Origin: an uncultured bacterium
GTDB lineage: Bacteria > Bacillota > Clostridia > Peptostreptococcales > Anaerovoracaceae
Assembly: GCA_905214225.1 (NCBI GenBank)
Contig: CAJMLL010000016.1
Location: forward strand, 1-53,174
Reading direction: 5' to 3'
Length of the DNA: 53,174 nt
How positions within the stretch are numbered: the first letter of the stretch is position 1; each line of letters begins with the position of its first letter. The notes under the pieces were generated by a model. It saw only the letters and a program-made list of their open reading frames with translations, made no database searches and had not been told where the DNA came from. The translations under genes and the position numbers were made by a program. This document shows, piece after piece, positions 1 through 8,449 of this stretch.

Positions 1-23
1 CGCTCTCTCGAGCGAACTTCTAT

Positions 24-52
24 ATCTTACCGCCTGATGCGGACTTTGTCAA
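24..52 (-). promoter_or_regulatory. Strong promoter reading leftward out of the window
   Basis: On the minus strand there is a perfect -35 TTGACA (47-52), a 17-base spacer and a -10 TAAGAT (24-29). It lies just downstream of the transporter ATPase gene and points away from it, so it should drive a gene or RNA operon that begins beyond the left edge. No terminator hairpin is obvious between the ATPase stop codon and this promoter. What it drives cannot be seen. Confidence 0.5.
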
Positions 53-93
53 CACCATTTTTAACTTTTTTTGATTTTTATTTTACGGGATGC

Positions 94-807
94 TTAGATC
101 GCGTGGACGAAACTGCGGGTACGCTCGTTCTGCGGATGCTCGAAGATCTGCTCCGGGGTACCCTCTTCTGCGATGACGCCCTGATCGATGAAAATGACCT
201 TATCAGCGACTTCTTTTGCGAATCCCATCTCATGGGTCACGACGACCATGGTCATGCCTTCTGAGGCCAGTTTTTTCATTACGTCGAGTACTTCTCCGAC
301 CATCTCCGGGTCCAGTGCGGATGTAGGCTCGTCGAACAGCATGATTTCCGGGTCCATAGCCAGTGCGCGGGCAATGGCGACTCGCTGCTGCTGTCCTCCG
401 GAAAGAGCGCGCGGCTTGGCGTTGATTTTATCGGAAAGGCCTACCATTTCCAGAAGCTCTTTTGCATGTTTTTCTGCTTCTTCCTGTGACTTTCCTTTTA
501 CATGGATCGGACCGACGGTGACGTTCTCCAGTACGGTCATGTGCGGGAACAGGTTGAAGCTCTGGAACACCATTCCCATGCGTTCTCTGACATTGGTCAG
601 ATTTTCCTCGGTAATCAGTTCTCCGTCAATATAGATTTCACCCTCTGTCGGCTCTTCCAGGTGATTCAGGCAGCGCAGAAGGGTGGATTTTCCACCTCCT
701 GAAGGCCCGATAATACACAGTACTTCTTTATCATTGATCACCTGGTTAATACCCTTCAGGACTTCCAGATCGCCGTATAATTTCTTTAAGTTTTTGATTT
801 CCAGCAT
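94..807 (-). CDS. glnQ: Polar amino-acid ABC transporter, ATP-binding subunit
   Basis: Cytoplasmic ATPase that powers amino-acid uptake together with the permease and binding protein encoded just upstream. The 237 residues are full length for the GlnQ/HisP class. Visible motifs are Walker [10 protein letters not shown] near residue 35, the signature [15 protein letters not shown] near 135, Walker [13 protein letters not shown] near 155 and the switch histidine in VVVTHEM. The start has an AGGAG-type site about ten bases upstream. It is the last gene of a three-gene minus-strand operon, 51 bases after the permease. Family assignment is secure. The exact substrate (glutamine, or another polar amino acid such as cystine or arginine) is inferred only from class. 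Confidence 0.95.
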   Translation of the reverse strand: MLEIKNLKKLYGDLEVLKGINQVINDKEVLCIIGPSGGGKSTLLRCLNHLEEPTEGEIYIDGELITEENLTNVRERMGMVFQSFNLFPHMTVLENVTVGPIHVKGKSQEEAEKHAKELLEMVGLSDKINAKPRALSGGQQQRVAIARALAMDPEIMLFDEPTSALDPEMVGEVLDVMKKLASEGMTMVVVTHEMGFAKEVADKVIFIDQGVIAEEGTPEQIFEHPQNERTRSFVHAI

Positions 808-858
808 GATACACAGACTCCTCTCTTGCTCGTATACTTTTTGTCCCGATGACGTGGA

Positions 859-1527
859 TTACTCCATCTTCAGACGGCGCTCCATATAGAGCACGAGCTT
901 GGAAATGGTAATGGTGAACACCAAATAAACCAGTGCTACGCCGACGTATGCGGTGAAGAAGTCGAAGGTTCTCGCGGACAGGAGTGTACCTTCACGGGTG
1001 ATTTCGGTTACGCCCGCAACGGACAGAACCGCGGTTTCCTTGATCATGGTGACGAACTCATTTCCCAGCGGTGGGAGGATCAGACGCAGAGCCTGCGGAA
1101 TGATGACGAGGCGCATAGCCTGATGGTGCGTCATGCCCAGGCACTGGGCGGCTTCCATCTGGCCCTTGTCGACGGCGGTCAGTCCTCCGCGGACGATTTC
1201 TGCCATGTATGCGGCACTGTTCAGTCCGCAGCAGAGGAGCGCCGGAATGACCAGGTGGGGCCATTTCCACTGCACACCCATGCTCTGGACGAGCACCGGA
1301 ATTCCGTAGGCGGCGATCAGCGCCTGTACCATCAGCGGTGTACCTCTTACGATATCAATATACAGCGTGGCCAGTCCGCGCAGAACCTTGAACCTGGACA
1401 GACGCATCAGCGCCAGAATCAGGCCGAGCACCAATCCGATCAGAACTGCGACCGCACTGACACCCATGGTTGTCGGGACTCCGCGAAATGCTGTCGCAAA
1501 TCCTTCCCACAGTTTACTGAAAAACAT
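859..1527 (-). CDS. glnP: Polar amino-acid ABC transporter, permease subunit
   Basis: Inner-membrane channel of the transporter, HisM/GlnP class, 222 residues and full length. It has about five hydrophobic segments, starting with one near residues 20-42. The cytoplasmic EAA loop that docks on the ATPase is visible as EAAQCLGMTHHQAMRLVIIP near residue 130. The start ATG follows an AAGGAG site by seven bases. It sits between the binding-protein and ATPase genes. A single permease gene is present, so the channel is presumably a homodimer. Substrate is not determined by sequence inspection. Confidence 0.94.
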   Translation of the reverse strand: MFFSKLWEGFATAFRGVPTTMGVSAVAVLIGLVLGLILALMRLSRFKVLRGLATLYIDIVRGTPLMVQALIAAYGIPVLVQSMGVQWKWPHLVIPALLCCGLNSAAYMAEIVRGGLTAVDKGQMEAAQCLGMTHHQAMRLVIIPQALRLILPPLGNEFVTMIKETAVLSVAGVTEITREGTLLSARTFDFFTAYVGVALVYLVFTITISKLVLYMERRLKME

Positions 1528-1646
1528 AGTATTCTCCTTACCATTTCAAATTACACACACAGAACGGCTGTTTACTGCATCCGTCCCCAATTGATATGCC
1601 GGTGCCGCACTGCGCATGCATCCGCGGCAGTTCTGCTTGCACGCAG

Positions 1647-1683
1647 AAAATCGAAGCAGAGAAGAGAACCTCCCCCGCTTCGA
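1647..1683 (-). terminator. Intercistronic hairpin with T-run, probable attenuator
   Basis: On the minus strand a 7-bp stem TCGAAGC/GCTTCGA (1651-1657 and 1677-1683) with a 19-base loop is followed by TTTT (1650-1647). It lies in the 186-base gap between the binding-protein gene and the permease gene. Such partial terminators commonly let the binding protein be made in excess over the membrane subunits. The stem is short, so leaky termination or a 3' end stabiliser is more likely than a full stop. Confidence 0.45.
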
Positions 1684-1713
1684 CGCTCATCATAATCTCT
1701 CTTTCACAATCTG

Positions 1714-2532
1714 TTATTTCGTGGAAGCGAACTTGTTTCCGATGCCCCACTTGTCGCAGAGTTTCTGGAATGTGCCGTCCTTGATGATATCCTTCAGGCC
1801 CTTGTTCAGCTTATTCTTAAGCTCTGTGTTGCCCTTCTTGACAGCCATTGCGTAGCTCTCGGCGTCCAGTGTCTTTCCGACAGTCTTGAACTTTCCGCTG
1901 TGCTTCTGCATGTAGTTCTGCGCAACCGGCTTGTCGATGATGACGGCGTTGACATCTCCGTTCTGCAGCTGCATGATGCAGGTGTCGAATCCGTCCAGGA
2001 TAACGGCCTGCTTGATCTTGCCTTTCTTCTGCAGTTTTTTTGTCTCTGTTGCTCCGGATGTTCCGGTCTGGCTGGCAACCTTCATGTCGCTGGTCAGGCT
2101 GTCTATACCCTTGATCGTTGTGTTGTCCTTCTTAACCATGACAACCAGTCCGGCATCAGAATATGTATTCGTGAAGTCAACTTTCTTGGAACGCTCCTTG
2201 TCGACGTTCATTCCGGCTGCGATGATATCTGCATTTCCGGACTGAATAGCCGGGATCAGAGACTGGAATTCCATGTTCTTGAACTTAACCTTGAATCCCT
2301 GGTCCTTAGCGATTGCTTTGACCATATCCATATCGAATCCAGTCAGGTTGCCTTTCTTATCCGTCGTATCATACGGCGGGAATGTCGGCTCTGTTACAAC
2401 CGTATAGGTTTTCTTTGATGATGTTGACTTGGATTTGCTGCTGGAGGAGGAGCTTCCGCACGCGGTGAACGCAATTGCTGTAACCACGCAGAGGCCCAGA
2501 ACTGCCAGTTTCATTGCCAGATTCTTTTTCAT
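1714..2532 (-). CDS. glnH: Amino-acid ABC transporter substrate-binding lipoprotein
   Basis: Extracytoplasmic type 2 periplasmic-binding-fold protein (bacterial family 3) that captures the amino acid for the permease. The 272 residues begin with a lipoprotein signal peptide: MKKN, a hydrophobic stretch, then a lipobox ending TAC with the acylated Cys near residue 25, followed by a serine/lysine linker. The mature domain shows family features such as TEPTFPPYDTTD, GFDMDMVKAIAKD and the ligand-contacting region GMNVDKERSKKVDFT. The start at 2532 is chosen over an upstream in-frame ATG because GGAAAGGAAG precedes it and the signal peptide begins there. First gene of the operon, with a promoter at 2610-2638. 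Confidence 0.93.
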   Translation of the reverse strand: MKKNLAMKLAVLGLCVVTAIAFTACGSSSSSSKSKSTSSKKTYTVVTEPTFPPYDTTDKKGNLTGFDMDMVKAIAKDQGFKVKFKNMEFQSLIPAIQSGNADIIAAGMNVDKERSKKVDFTNTYSDAGLVVMVKKDNTTIKGIDSLTSDMKVASQTGTSGATETKKLQKKGKIKQAVILDGFDTCIMQLQNGDVNAVIIDKPVAQNYMQKHSGKFKTVGKTLDAESYAMAVKKGNTELKNKLNKGLKDIIKDGTFQKLCDKWGIGNKFASTK

Positions 2533-2609
2533 GTGAATACTTCCTTTCCACTTACACAGTGAAGTTTTCATTGCCTTGCTGAATGTAAATATATTAAATT
2601 ACATGCATA

Positions 2610-2638
2610 AATTTACCATCTCGCAGGTACATTGTCAA
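2610..2638 (-). promoter_or_regulatory. Promoter of the glnHPQ-type operon
   Basis: Minus strand: perfect -35 TTGACA (2633-2638), 17-base spacer, -10 TAAATT (2610-2615). The predicted transcript start lies about 70 bases upstream of the binding-protein ATG. No obvious operator palindrome is seen. Confidence 0.6.
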
Positions 2639-2689
2639 TAGGTTTTTTAAACTTTATTCACATAAATTTAACTTTATGCAACGATTGGC

Positions 2690-2925
2690 ACCAATTATTC
2701 TGGACAAAATCCACCCGGCCAAGAGCGCAGCTTCACCCGCAGCCTGCCGCGCCACAGGAATTTCCAGTCCCTCAGCCAGGAATCATCCCCGGCTCAATGA
2801 TTTCCCCGGCTCTTATGTATCCGTTTTTACCGGCCAGAAGATCCGCACCAGTGCCGAAAACGCTGACTTTCCCCAAATCTGCCAGAAACTCAGCACTTCG
2901 GACTGACGTAAATGCGGCGCACTCT
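2690..2925 (-). pseudogene. Possible decayed gene remnant after the U32 peptidase gene
   Basis: Just past the peptidase stop the minus strand keeps reading like protein, but in shifted frames. One frame from about 2915 to 2767 gives a peptide containing AEFLADLGKVSVFGTGADLL and then GYIRAGEIIEPG. A second frame from about 2772 gives AEGLEIPVARQAAGEAALLAG. Codon use resembles neighbouring genes. There is no start codon with a ribosome site. It could be the lost tail of another gene, or a frameshifted continuation of the peptidase gene. I do not recognise the family. Confidence 0.3.
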
Positions 2926-5187
2926 GCCGTGCCCGGTCTCTGCCGGCCGGATGTCCCGGCAGTTCTCTGGCTGCCGTTCCGGCAGAATCCAGGTCTGCTC
3001 GCTGTAGTCCGGCTTCCACAGGCCCAGCCGGTCCTTCTTCCGGGAGATCATCACATCTCCGTCTGGCCGGTACTGGGTCGTCATCAGCGGGAAGGCACCC
3101 TGTTCATGCACCGCCTCCTCCAGTGACGGCATCGCATAAGCAGCGCCCAGATGTTCCAGAACGTCCGCCGTTCTGCAGTTATACCGGTTCAGGCCGAAAT
3201 CCGCGTATACCGGAATTCCGCGCTCCGTCAGATATGCAATCCAGCTCAGACTGCCGACGTAGATTCCGCTTTCTTTCCAGTGTTCTGTGATTTCTGCAAT
3301 GTGACCTTCAATCCAGGCCGCTTCCTTTCCCTTAGCCACATTGGAAATCCACGGCACAATGTGTGCAAACCCGGTGTTTTTCAGCATTTCCGGAAGTTCT
3401 TTACAATGCACTTCGGCTTCCAGCAGCGGAAGCAGGGCAATTTCTCCCTCTTCCGCAGATGAATAATGACGCAATGATTCCCAAGTATAAAAATACACTT
3501 CGTCATGATCCTGCATCATGAATGCCGGGGCCTGCGGACGCTGGATTTTTTCACTGCGCGGATTCTGCAGAAGCAGATGCTCATTATGCTCTTGCGGTGT
3601 GGTTTTTGTCCGGCCGGACGCAAGCTGGTCTGAAAGTTTATTCAGGACTTCCCGGCGCAGCGCGTTCAGTTCTGCCATCCTCACATGGAGGAGCATGCTG
3701 CCTGGAAGTTCCAGTTCTTCTACCTCAAAAGGCGTGCCGCCGGTCTTCCGCAGGGCTGTTTTCAAGCGTTCCGGGCTCGCGGCGTGATTCTCTGCATAGG
3801 AAAACGGGCCGGCCTGTGACTGGGCATGGGCAGAAATCATCTGGTCATAATCGCCAAAGGTCCGGCCTGCAATCGTCGAGGCGCTCAGGACCAGCATCTG
3901 CCCTTCTTCTTTCAGCCGCATGGAAATCCCGCGCTTTCTTCGGAACTTTCCCTCAGTGAAGGACAGCTCCTGAAAGGTCTTTCTGGCGGCGTCCAGCTGG
4001 GCCTTCGATGATGTCCGGAAAATCGCGTCGCCCTTATGCACATCCCCCTTGAAATCGCCGATTCTGGTCAGCCCGCCCTTCATCTGCTTCTTATAAGTCA
4101 GGATGCCCCCGGTGAGCGCAGAGTTGTGAATTTCAATCCCATCGCCTAACTGCAATTCACGATCAAGCCGGACATCCAGCAAGATCGGATTGACGCGGCT
4201 GTTCACCTTCCCGACCGGCACACCCTGGTGCTTCGGAAGGCCGGAACACATCAGTTTCTTTCCCGGATAACCGTGCAGGTAAGCTTCCGTAAAATCGCCC
4301 CGGTTGAAAATCTGGCGCAGGGCCATGCGGTCCGCAGGGTCAATCCTGCTGCTTCCGGTCTTCAGGTACTGGTCGATATATTTCCGGTAAATCGAGGTCA
4401 CGACCGCGACGTATTCCGGTGATTTCATCCGGCCTTCGATTTTGAAGGAGTCCACGCCGGCATGGATCAACTCTCCCAGATCATCCAGCAGACAAAGGTC
4501 TCTCGGGCTGAGAGAATGACGGCCTGCGCGGACCCGGCGTCCGTCTCTGTCCAGTACGGTATAGGGGAGCCGGCAGGGCTGTGCACAGGCTCCGCGGTTC
4601 CCGCTCCGGCCTCCGAAATACCGGCTCATCTGACACTGGCCGGAATAGCAGATGCACAGAGCGCCGTGAATAAACATCTCCAGCTCCAGATCGGTCTGTT
4701 CCCGGATTTTCCGGATTTCCTCAAAGGTCAGCTCACGGGACAGGACGGCGCGGCGGAAGCCGAGCTTCTCCGCAGCCTGCACGCAGCGGAGGTCATAAGC
4801 TGTCGCCTGCGTGGACAGATGCAGAGGGAAATCAGGCATTTCCCTGTGAATCAGGTCTGCCAGGCCCAGGTCCTGCACAATCAGCGCATCGACGCCGATT
4901 TTATAATCGTATTCCGCTTCTTTCAGCGCCTCCTGAAGTTCATCATCCCGCAGAAGAATATTCATGGTGACGTGGACCCGGACCCCTCTCTGATGGGCGT
5001 ATGCAACAGCTTCTTTCAGCTGCTCCCTGTTGAAATTCTGCGCCCCTGCCCTGGCATTGAACGAACTTCCACCGACATAGACGGCGTCAGCGCCGTTTTC
5101 CACCGCGGCAAGAAAGGCCTGCTCTCCCCCTGCCGGAACCAGAAGTTCGCATTGTCTGCTCTGTTTTACTGCCATGTTCAGCTTCAT
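2890..5187 (-). CDS. U32 family peptidase
   Basis: Peptidase family U32 (collagenase-like), often linked to 23S rRNA or tRNA modification or to protein degradation. The 765 residues contain the N-terminal U32 core. It opens near residue 15 with CELLVPAGGEQAFLAAVENG and then YVGGSSFNARAGAQNF. The family signature region is FKIEGRMKSPEYVAVV near residue 245, followed by a C-terminal DUF3656-like extension. The cysteine-rich stretch around residues 170-205 (GALCICYSGQC, then RGACAQPC) is typical. The start is ambiguous: ATG at 5187 sits directly on an AGGAAAGG site, and ATG at 5175 is 12 bases past it. The C-terminus ends unusually, see the remnant downstream. Confidence 0.88.
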   Translation of the reverse strand: MKLNMAVKQSRQCELLVPAGGEQAFLAAVENGADAVYVGGSSFNARAGAQNFNREQLKEAVAYAHQRGVRVHVTMNILLRDDELQEALKEAEYDYKIGVDALIVQDLGLADLIHREMPDFPLHLSTQATAYDLRCVQAAEKLGFRRAVLSRELTFEEIRKIREQTDLELEMFIHGALCICYSGQCQMSRYFGGRSGNRGACAQPCRLPYTVLDRDGRRVRAGRHSLSPRDLCLLDDLGELIHAGVDSFKIEGRMKSPEYVAVVTSIYRKYIDQYLKTGSSRIDPADRMALRQIFNRGDFTEAYLHGYPGKKLMCSGLPKHQGVPVGKVNSRVNPILLDVRLDRELQLGDGIEIHNSALTGGILTYKKQMKGGLTRIGDFKGDVHKGDAIFRTSSKAQLDAARKTFQELSFTEGKFRRKRGISMRLKEEGQMLVLSASTIAGRTFGDYDQMISAHAQSQAGPFSYAENHAASPERLKTALRKTGGTPFEVEELELPGSMLLHVRMAELNALRREVLNKLSDQLASGRTKTTPQEHNEHLLLQNPRSEKIQRPQAPAFMMQDHDEVYFYTWESLRHYSSAEEGEIALLPLLEAEVHCKELPEMLKNTGFAHIVPWISNVAKGKEAAWIEGHIAEITEHWKESGIYVGSLSWIAYLTERGIPVYADFGLNRYNCRTADVLEHLGAAYAMPSLEEAVHEQGAFPLMTTQYRPDGDVMISRKKDRLGLWKPDYSEQTWILPERQPENCRDIRPAETGHGRVRRIYVSPKC

Positions 5188-5208
5188 CCTTTCCTGTTTC
5201 TTTTTGTC

Positions 5209-5244
5209 AAAAAACAGACAGGCGCAGATGACGCGCCTGCCTGT
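5209..5244 (-). terminator. Intrinsic terminator of carAB
   Basis: Minus strand: 12-bp stem with one mismatch (5214-5225 with 5233-5244), 7-base loop, then six Ts (5214-5209). It begins 28 bases after the carB stop codon and lies just upstream of the U32 peptidase start, separating the two units. Confidence 0.8.
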
Positions 5245-5272
5245 GAAATAGTTTCTTGTTTACATTCCCAGA

Positions 5273-8200
5273 TTACAGTGGGTTGTACTCCAGATGTGTG
5301 TGTTTCTGCTTCAGTTCGATGGCCTTGCTGAAAATCTGCGCGGTGTCCATGCAGGTCAGTACCGGAAGGTTGTGCTCGATGGCCTTGCGGCGCAGCGGGA
5401 AGGTGTCCGTATTCAGCTTGTTCATCGCCTTTGGCGTATTGATCAGCACTTCAATGCCGTTCTCGATCATCGGAAGGACTTTCTCAAACGGCAGGAAGGT
5501 ATTCTCCACGCCGTGCTCAGTCAGGAACTTTCCGGTTCCCTCAGAGGCATAGATCTTGAAGCCCAGCTCCTGATACTTCCTGACGATTTCCGCACTCTCA
5601 TCATTCTTATCATGATCGCGCAGGGAAACGAATACGCCGCCTTCTGTCGGGATCTTTCCGCCGGCAGCGATGAAGCCCTTGTAAATCGCCTTGTCGAGAT
5701 CCGGATCGATGCCCAGAACTTCTCCTGTGGATTTCATCTCCGGCCCGACTGCAACATCGACATCAGTCAGCTTGGAATCGGAGAATACCGGAACCTTGAC
5801 GGCATAGTAGTCCTTATCCGGATACAGTCCTGTTCCGTATTCCATATCCCTCAGCTTCTGACCGGTCATAACGGCTACAGCGATGCGGACCATCGGAACC
5901 TTGGTGACCTTGCTCAGGATCGGAACGGTACGGGATGCACGCGGATTTACCTCGATGACGTAGATCGTCTTGCCATCCCATGCGTACTGGACATTCATCA
6001 GACCGACGACATGCAGGGCTTTTGCGATTCTCTTGGTGTGGTCCACCAGGGAATCGATGACTTCCTGCGGGAAATCGTACGGCGGATAGGATGTGCAGCT
6101 GTCTCCGGAATGAACGCCTGTGCGCTCAAAGTGCTCCATGATTCCCGGAATCAGAACGTCTTCTCCGTCTGCGATGCAGTCTACATCCATTTCCTTGCCC
6201 TCGATGTACTGGTCGATCAGGACCGGATGCTCGTGGGACATGCGGACAGCTTCTTTCAGGTAGGTATTCAGCTCATCATCGTTGTAGACAACCTGCATGG
6301 CGCGTCCGCCGATAACGAAGGACGGGCGGACAACCAGAGGATATCCGAGTTCTTTTACTGCGGCCTCAGCCTCTTCATGGGTGCGGACTGCGCAGCCCTT
6401 CGGGGTTACGATGTGCAGCTCGTCCATCAGTTCGTGGAATTTCTCACGGTCCTCGGCCAGGTCGATATACTTATTCTTGGTTCCCAGAATGTTGATTCCG
6501 CGAGCGGACAGTCTGGATGCCAGGTTCAGGGAGGTCTGTCCTCCGAACTGCAGGATGACGCCTTCCGGACGCTCCTGCTTGATGACGTTCATGACGTCGT
6601 CCGTGTGCAGAGGGTCAAAATACAGCTTGTCAGAGGTATCAAAGTCTGTGCTGACGGTCTCCGGGTTGTTGTTGATGATAATTGACTCATAACCCAGGTC
6701 TTTCAGCGCCCAGACGCCCTGAACGCAGCAGTAGTCGAATTCGATTCCCTGTCCGATTCTGATCGGGCCGGAACCGACAACCAGGATCTTCTCATTATCG
6801 GAGCGCTTGCTCTCGTTTTCCCCGCCGTAGCTCTGGTAGTAATACGGTGTTGCTGCCTCGAACTCGCCGGCGCAGGTATCTACGATCTTGTAAACCGGAT
6901 ACATATCATGGTAGAGACGGATGTCCTGCAGGACTTCTCTCGGCATTTTGGTCAGATCCAGAATGTCGTCATCGGTGAAGCCGTGGCTCTCTGCCTCGTA
7001 GATGATTTCCGGTGTAATTTCTTCACTCTGCAGACGACGTTCCATCTCGATGATTCCGTAAATCTTATACAGGAACCAGCGGTCGATCTTCGTCTCTGCG
7101 TGAATGCTCTCAACGTCAGCGATTCCTCTTCTGAAAGCTTCTGCGATGCAGAAAATACGCTCATCATCGCCAACTCTCATCTTTGCCATCAGGCGGTCAT
7201 TATCCAGATTGGTGACATATGGAACACGCAGTCCGTTTCCTTCGATTTCCAGGGATGCGATGCCCTTCATCAGCGCAGACTCAAAGTTCCGGTCAATCGC
7301 CATGATCTCTCCGGTTGCCTTCATCTGTGTTCCCAGTTTTCTGGATGCTGTTCTGAATTTATTAAACGGCCACTTCGGGAACTTTACGACGCAGTAGTCC
7401 AGTGTCGGCTCGAAACATGCACTGGATTCCTTGGTGACGTAATTCTGCAGTTCGTCCAGGGTATAGCCGATGGCGATCTTCGCCGCGATCTTGGCGATCG
7501 GGTAGCCGGCAGCCTTGGATGCCAGCGCGGAAGAACGGCTTACACGAGGGTTTACTTCGATGACTGCATATTCATCCTTATCCGGATTCAGAGCCAGCTG
7601 AACGTTACATCCGCCTTCGATATGCAGGGCGCGGATGATCTTCAGGGATGCGTCACGAAGCATCTGGTACTGATGATCGTCCAGCGTCTGTACAGGAGCG
7701 ACAACGATACTGTCTCCGGTGTGAATGCCGACCGGGTCCAGGTTTTCCATCGAGCAGATGATGATGCAGTTATCCTTTGCATCGCGGATAACCTCCAGCT
7801 CGATTTCCTTCCATCCAGCGATGGACTTCTCGACCAGAACCTGTCCGATGGCACTCTTCTCAATTCCCATCTTGCAGTGCTCGATCAGTTCTTCTTTATT
7901 ATTGGCGATTCCACCGCCTGTTCCTCCGAGGGTGTATGCCGGACGGATGATTACCGGGTAGCCGATCTTCTTTACAAAGTCCAGACACTCGTCCACATTG
8001 GTGGCGATGGTGCTCGGCGGAATCGGCTCATCGATGTCCTGCATCAGTTTCTTGAAAGCCTCGCGGTCCTCAGCTTTATAAATACTTTCACGGTTTACAC
8101 CAAGGAGCTTGACGTGATATTTATCCAGAACGCCTTTCTCGTAAAGCGACATGCCGATATTCAGTCCGGTCTGTCCGCCGAATCCGGCCAGAATGCCGTC

Positions 8201-8449
8201 CGGACGCTCCTTGGAGATGATCTGTTCGACCGCCTCTTCCGTAATCGGCTCCAGGTACACCTTATCTGCGATTCCATGGTCGGTCATGATCGTGGCCGGG
8301 TTGGAGTTAACCAGTACGGTTTCAATTCCTTCTTCTGCAATCGCCTTGCAGGCCTGTGTTCCAGCGTAATCAAATTCGGCTGCCTGGCCGATGACAATCG
8401 GGCCGGAACCGATGATCATAACTTTATTCAATGTGAAATCCTTTGGCAT
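5273..8449 (-). CDS. carB: Carbamoyl phosphate synthase, large subunit
   Basis: Makes carbamoyl phosphate from bicarbonate, ATP and ammonia delivered by CarA, feeding arginine and pyrimidine synthesis. The 1058 residues match the usual length. Two tandem ATP-grasp halves are visible. Each opens with a related motif, IGSGPIVIGQAAEFDYAGTQ near residue 13 and VGSGPIRIGQGIEFDYCCVQ near 560. The two AEDREAFKK/AEDREKFHE elements match as well. A C-terminal MGS-like allosteric domain covers about residues 930-1058. Its ATG overlaps the carA stop by one base (TAATG), so the two are translationally coupled. A terminator follows. Assignment is firm. Confidence 0.98.
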   Translation of the reverse strand: MPKDFTLNKVMIIGSGPIVIGQAAEFDYAGTQACKAIAEEGIETVLVNSNPATIMTDHGIADKVYLEPITEEAVEQIISKERPDGILAGFGGQTGLNIGMSLYEKGVLDKYHVKLLGVNRESIYKAEDREAFKKLMQDIDEPIPPSTIATNVDECLDFVKKIGYPVIIRPAYTLGGTGGGIANNKEELIEHCKMGIEKSAIGQVLVEKSIAGWKEIELEVIRDAKDNCIIICSMENLDPVGIHTGDSIVVAPVQTLDDHQYQMLRDASLKIIRALHIEGGCNVQLALNPDKDEYAVIEVNPRVSRSSALASKAAGYPIAKIAAKIAIGYTLDELQNYVTKESSACFEPTLDYCVVKFPKWPFNKFRTASRKLGTQMKATGEIMAIDRNFESALMKGIASLEIEGNGLRVPYVTNLDNDRLMAKMRVGDDERIFCIAEAFRRGIADVESIHAETKIDRWFLYKIYGIIEMERRLQSEEITPEIIYEAESHGFTDDDILDLTKMPREVLQDIRLYHDMYPVYKIVDTCAGEFEAATPYYYQSYGGENESKRSDNEKILVVGSGPIRIGQGIEFDYCCVQGVWALKDLGYESIIINNNPETVSTDFDTSDKLYFDPLHTDDVMNVIKQERPEGVILQFGGQTSLNLASRLSARGINILGTKNKYIDLAEDREKFHELMDELHIVTPKGCAVRTHEEAEAAVKELGYPLVVRPSFVIGGRAMQVVYNDDELNTYLKEAVRMSHEHPVLIDQYIEGKEMDVDCIADGEDVLIPGIMEHFERTGVHSGDSCTSYPPYDFPQEVIDSLVDHTKRIAKALHVVGLMNVQYAWDGKTIYVIEVNPRASRTVPILSKVTKVPMVRIAVAVMTGQKLRDMEYGTGLYPDKDYYAVKVPVFSDSKLTDVDVAVGPEMKSTGEVLGIDPDLDKAIYKGFIAAGGKIPTEGGVFVSLRDHDKNDESAEIVRKYQELGFKIYASEGTGKFLTEHGVENTFLPFEKVLPMIENGIEVLINTPKAMNKLNTDTFPLRRKAIEHNLPVLTCMDTAQIFSKAIELKQKHTHLEYNPL

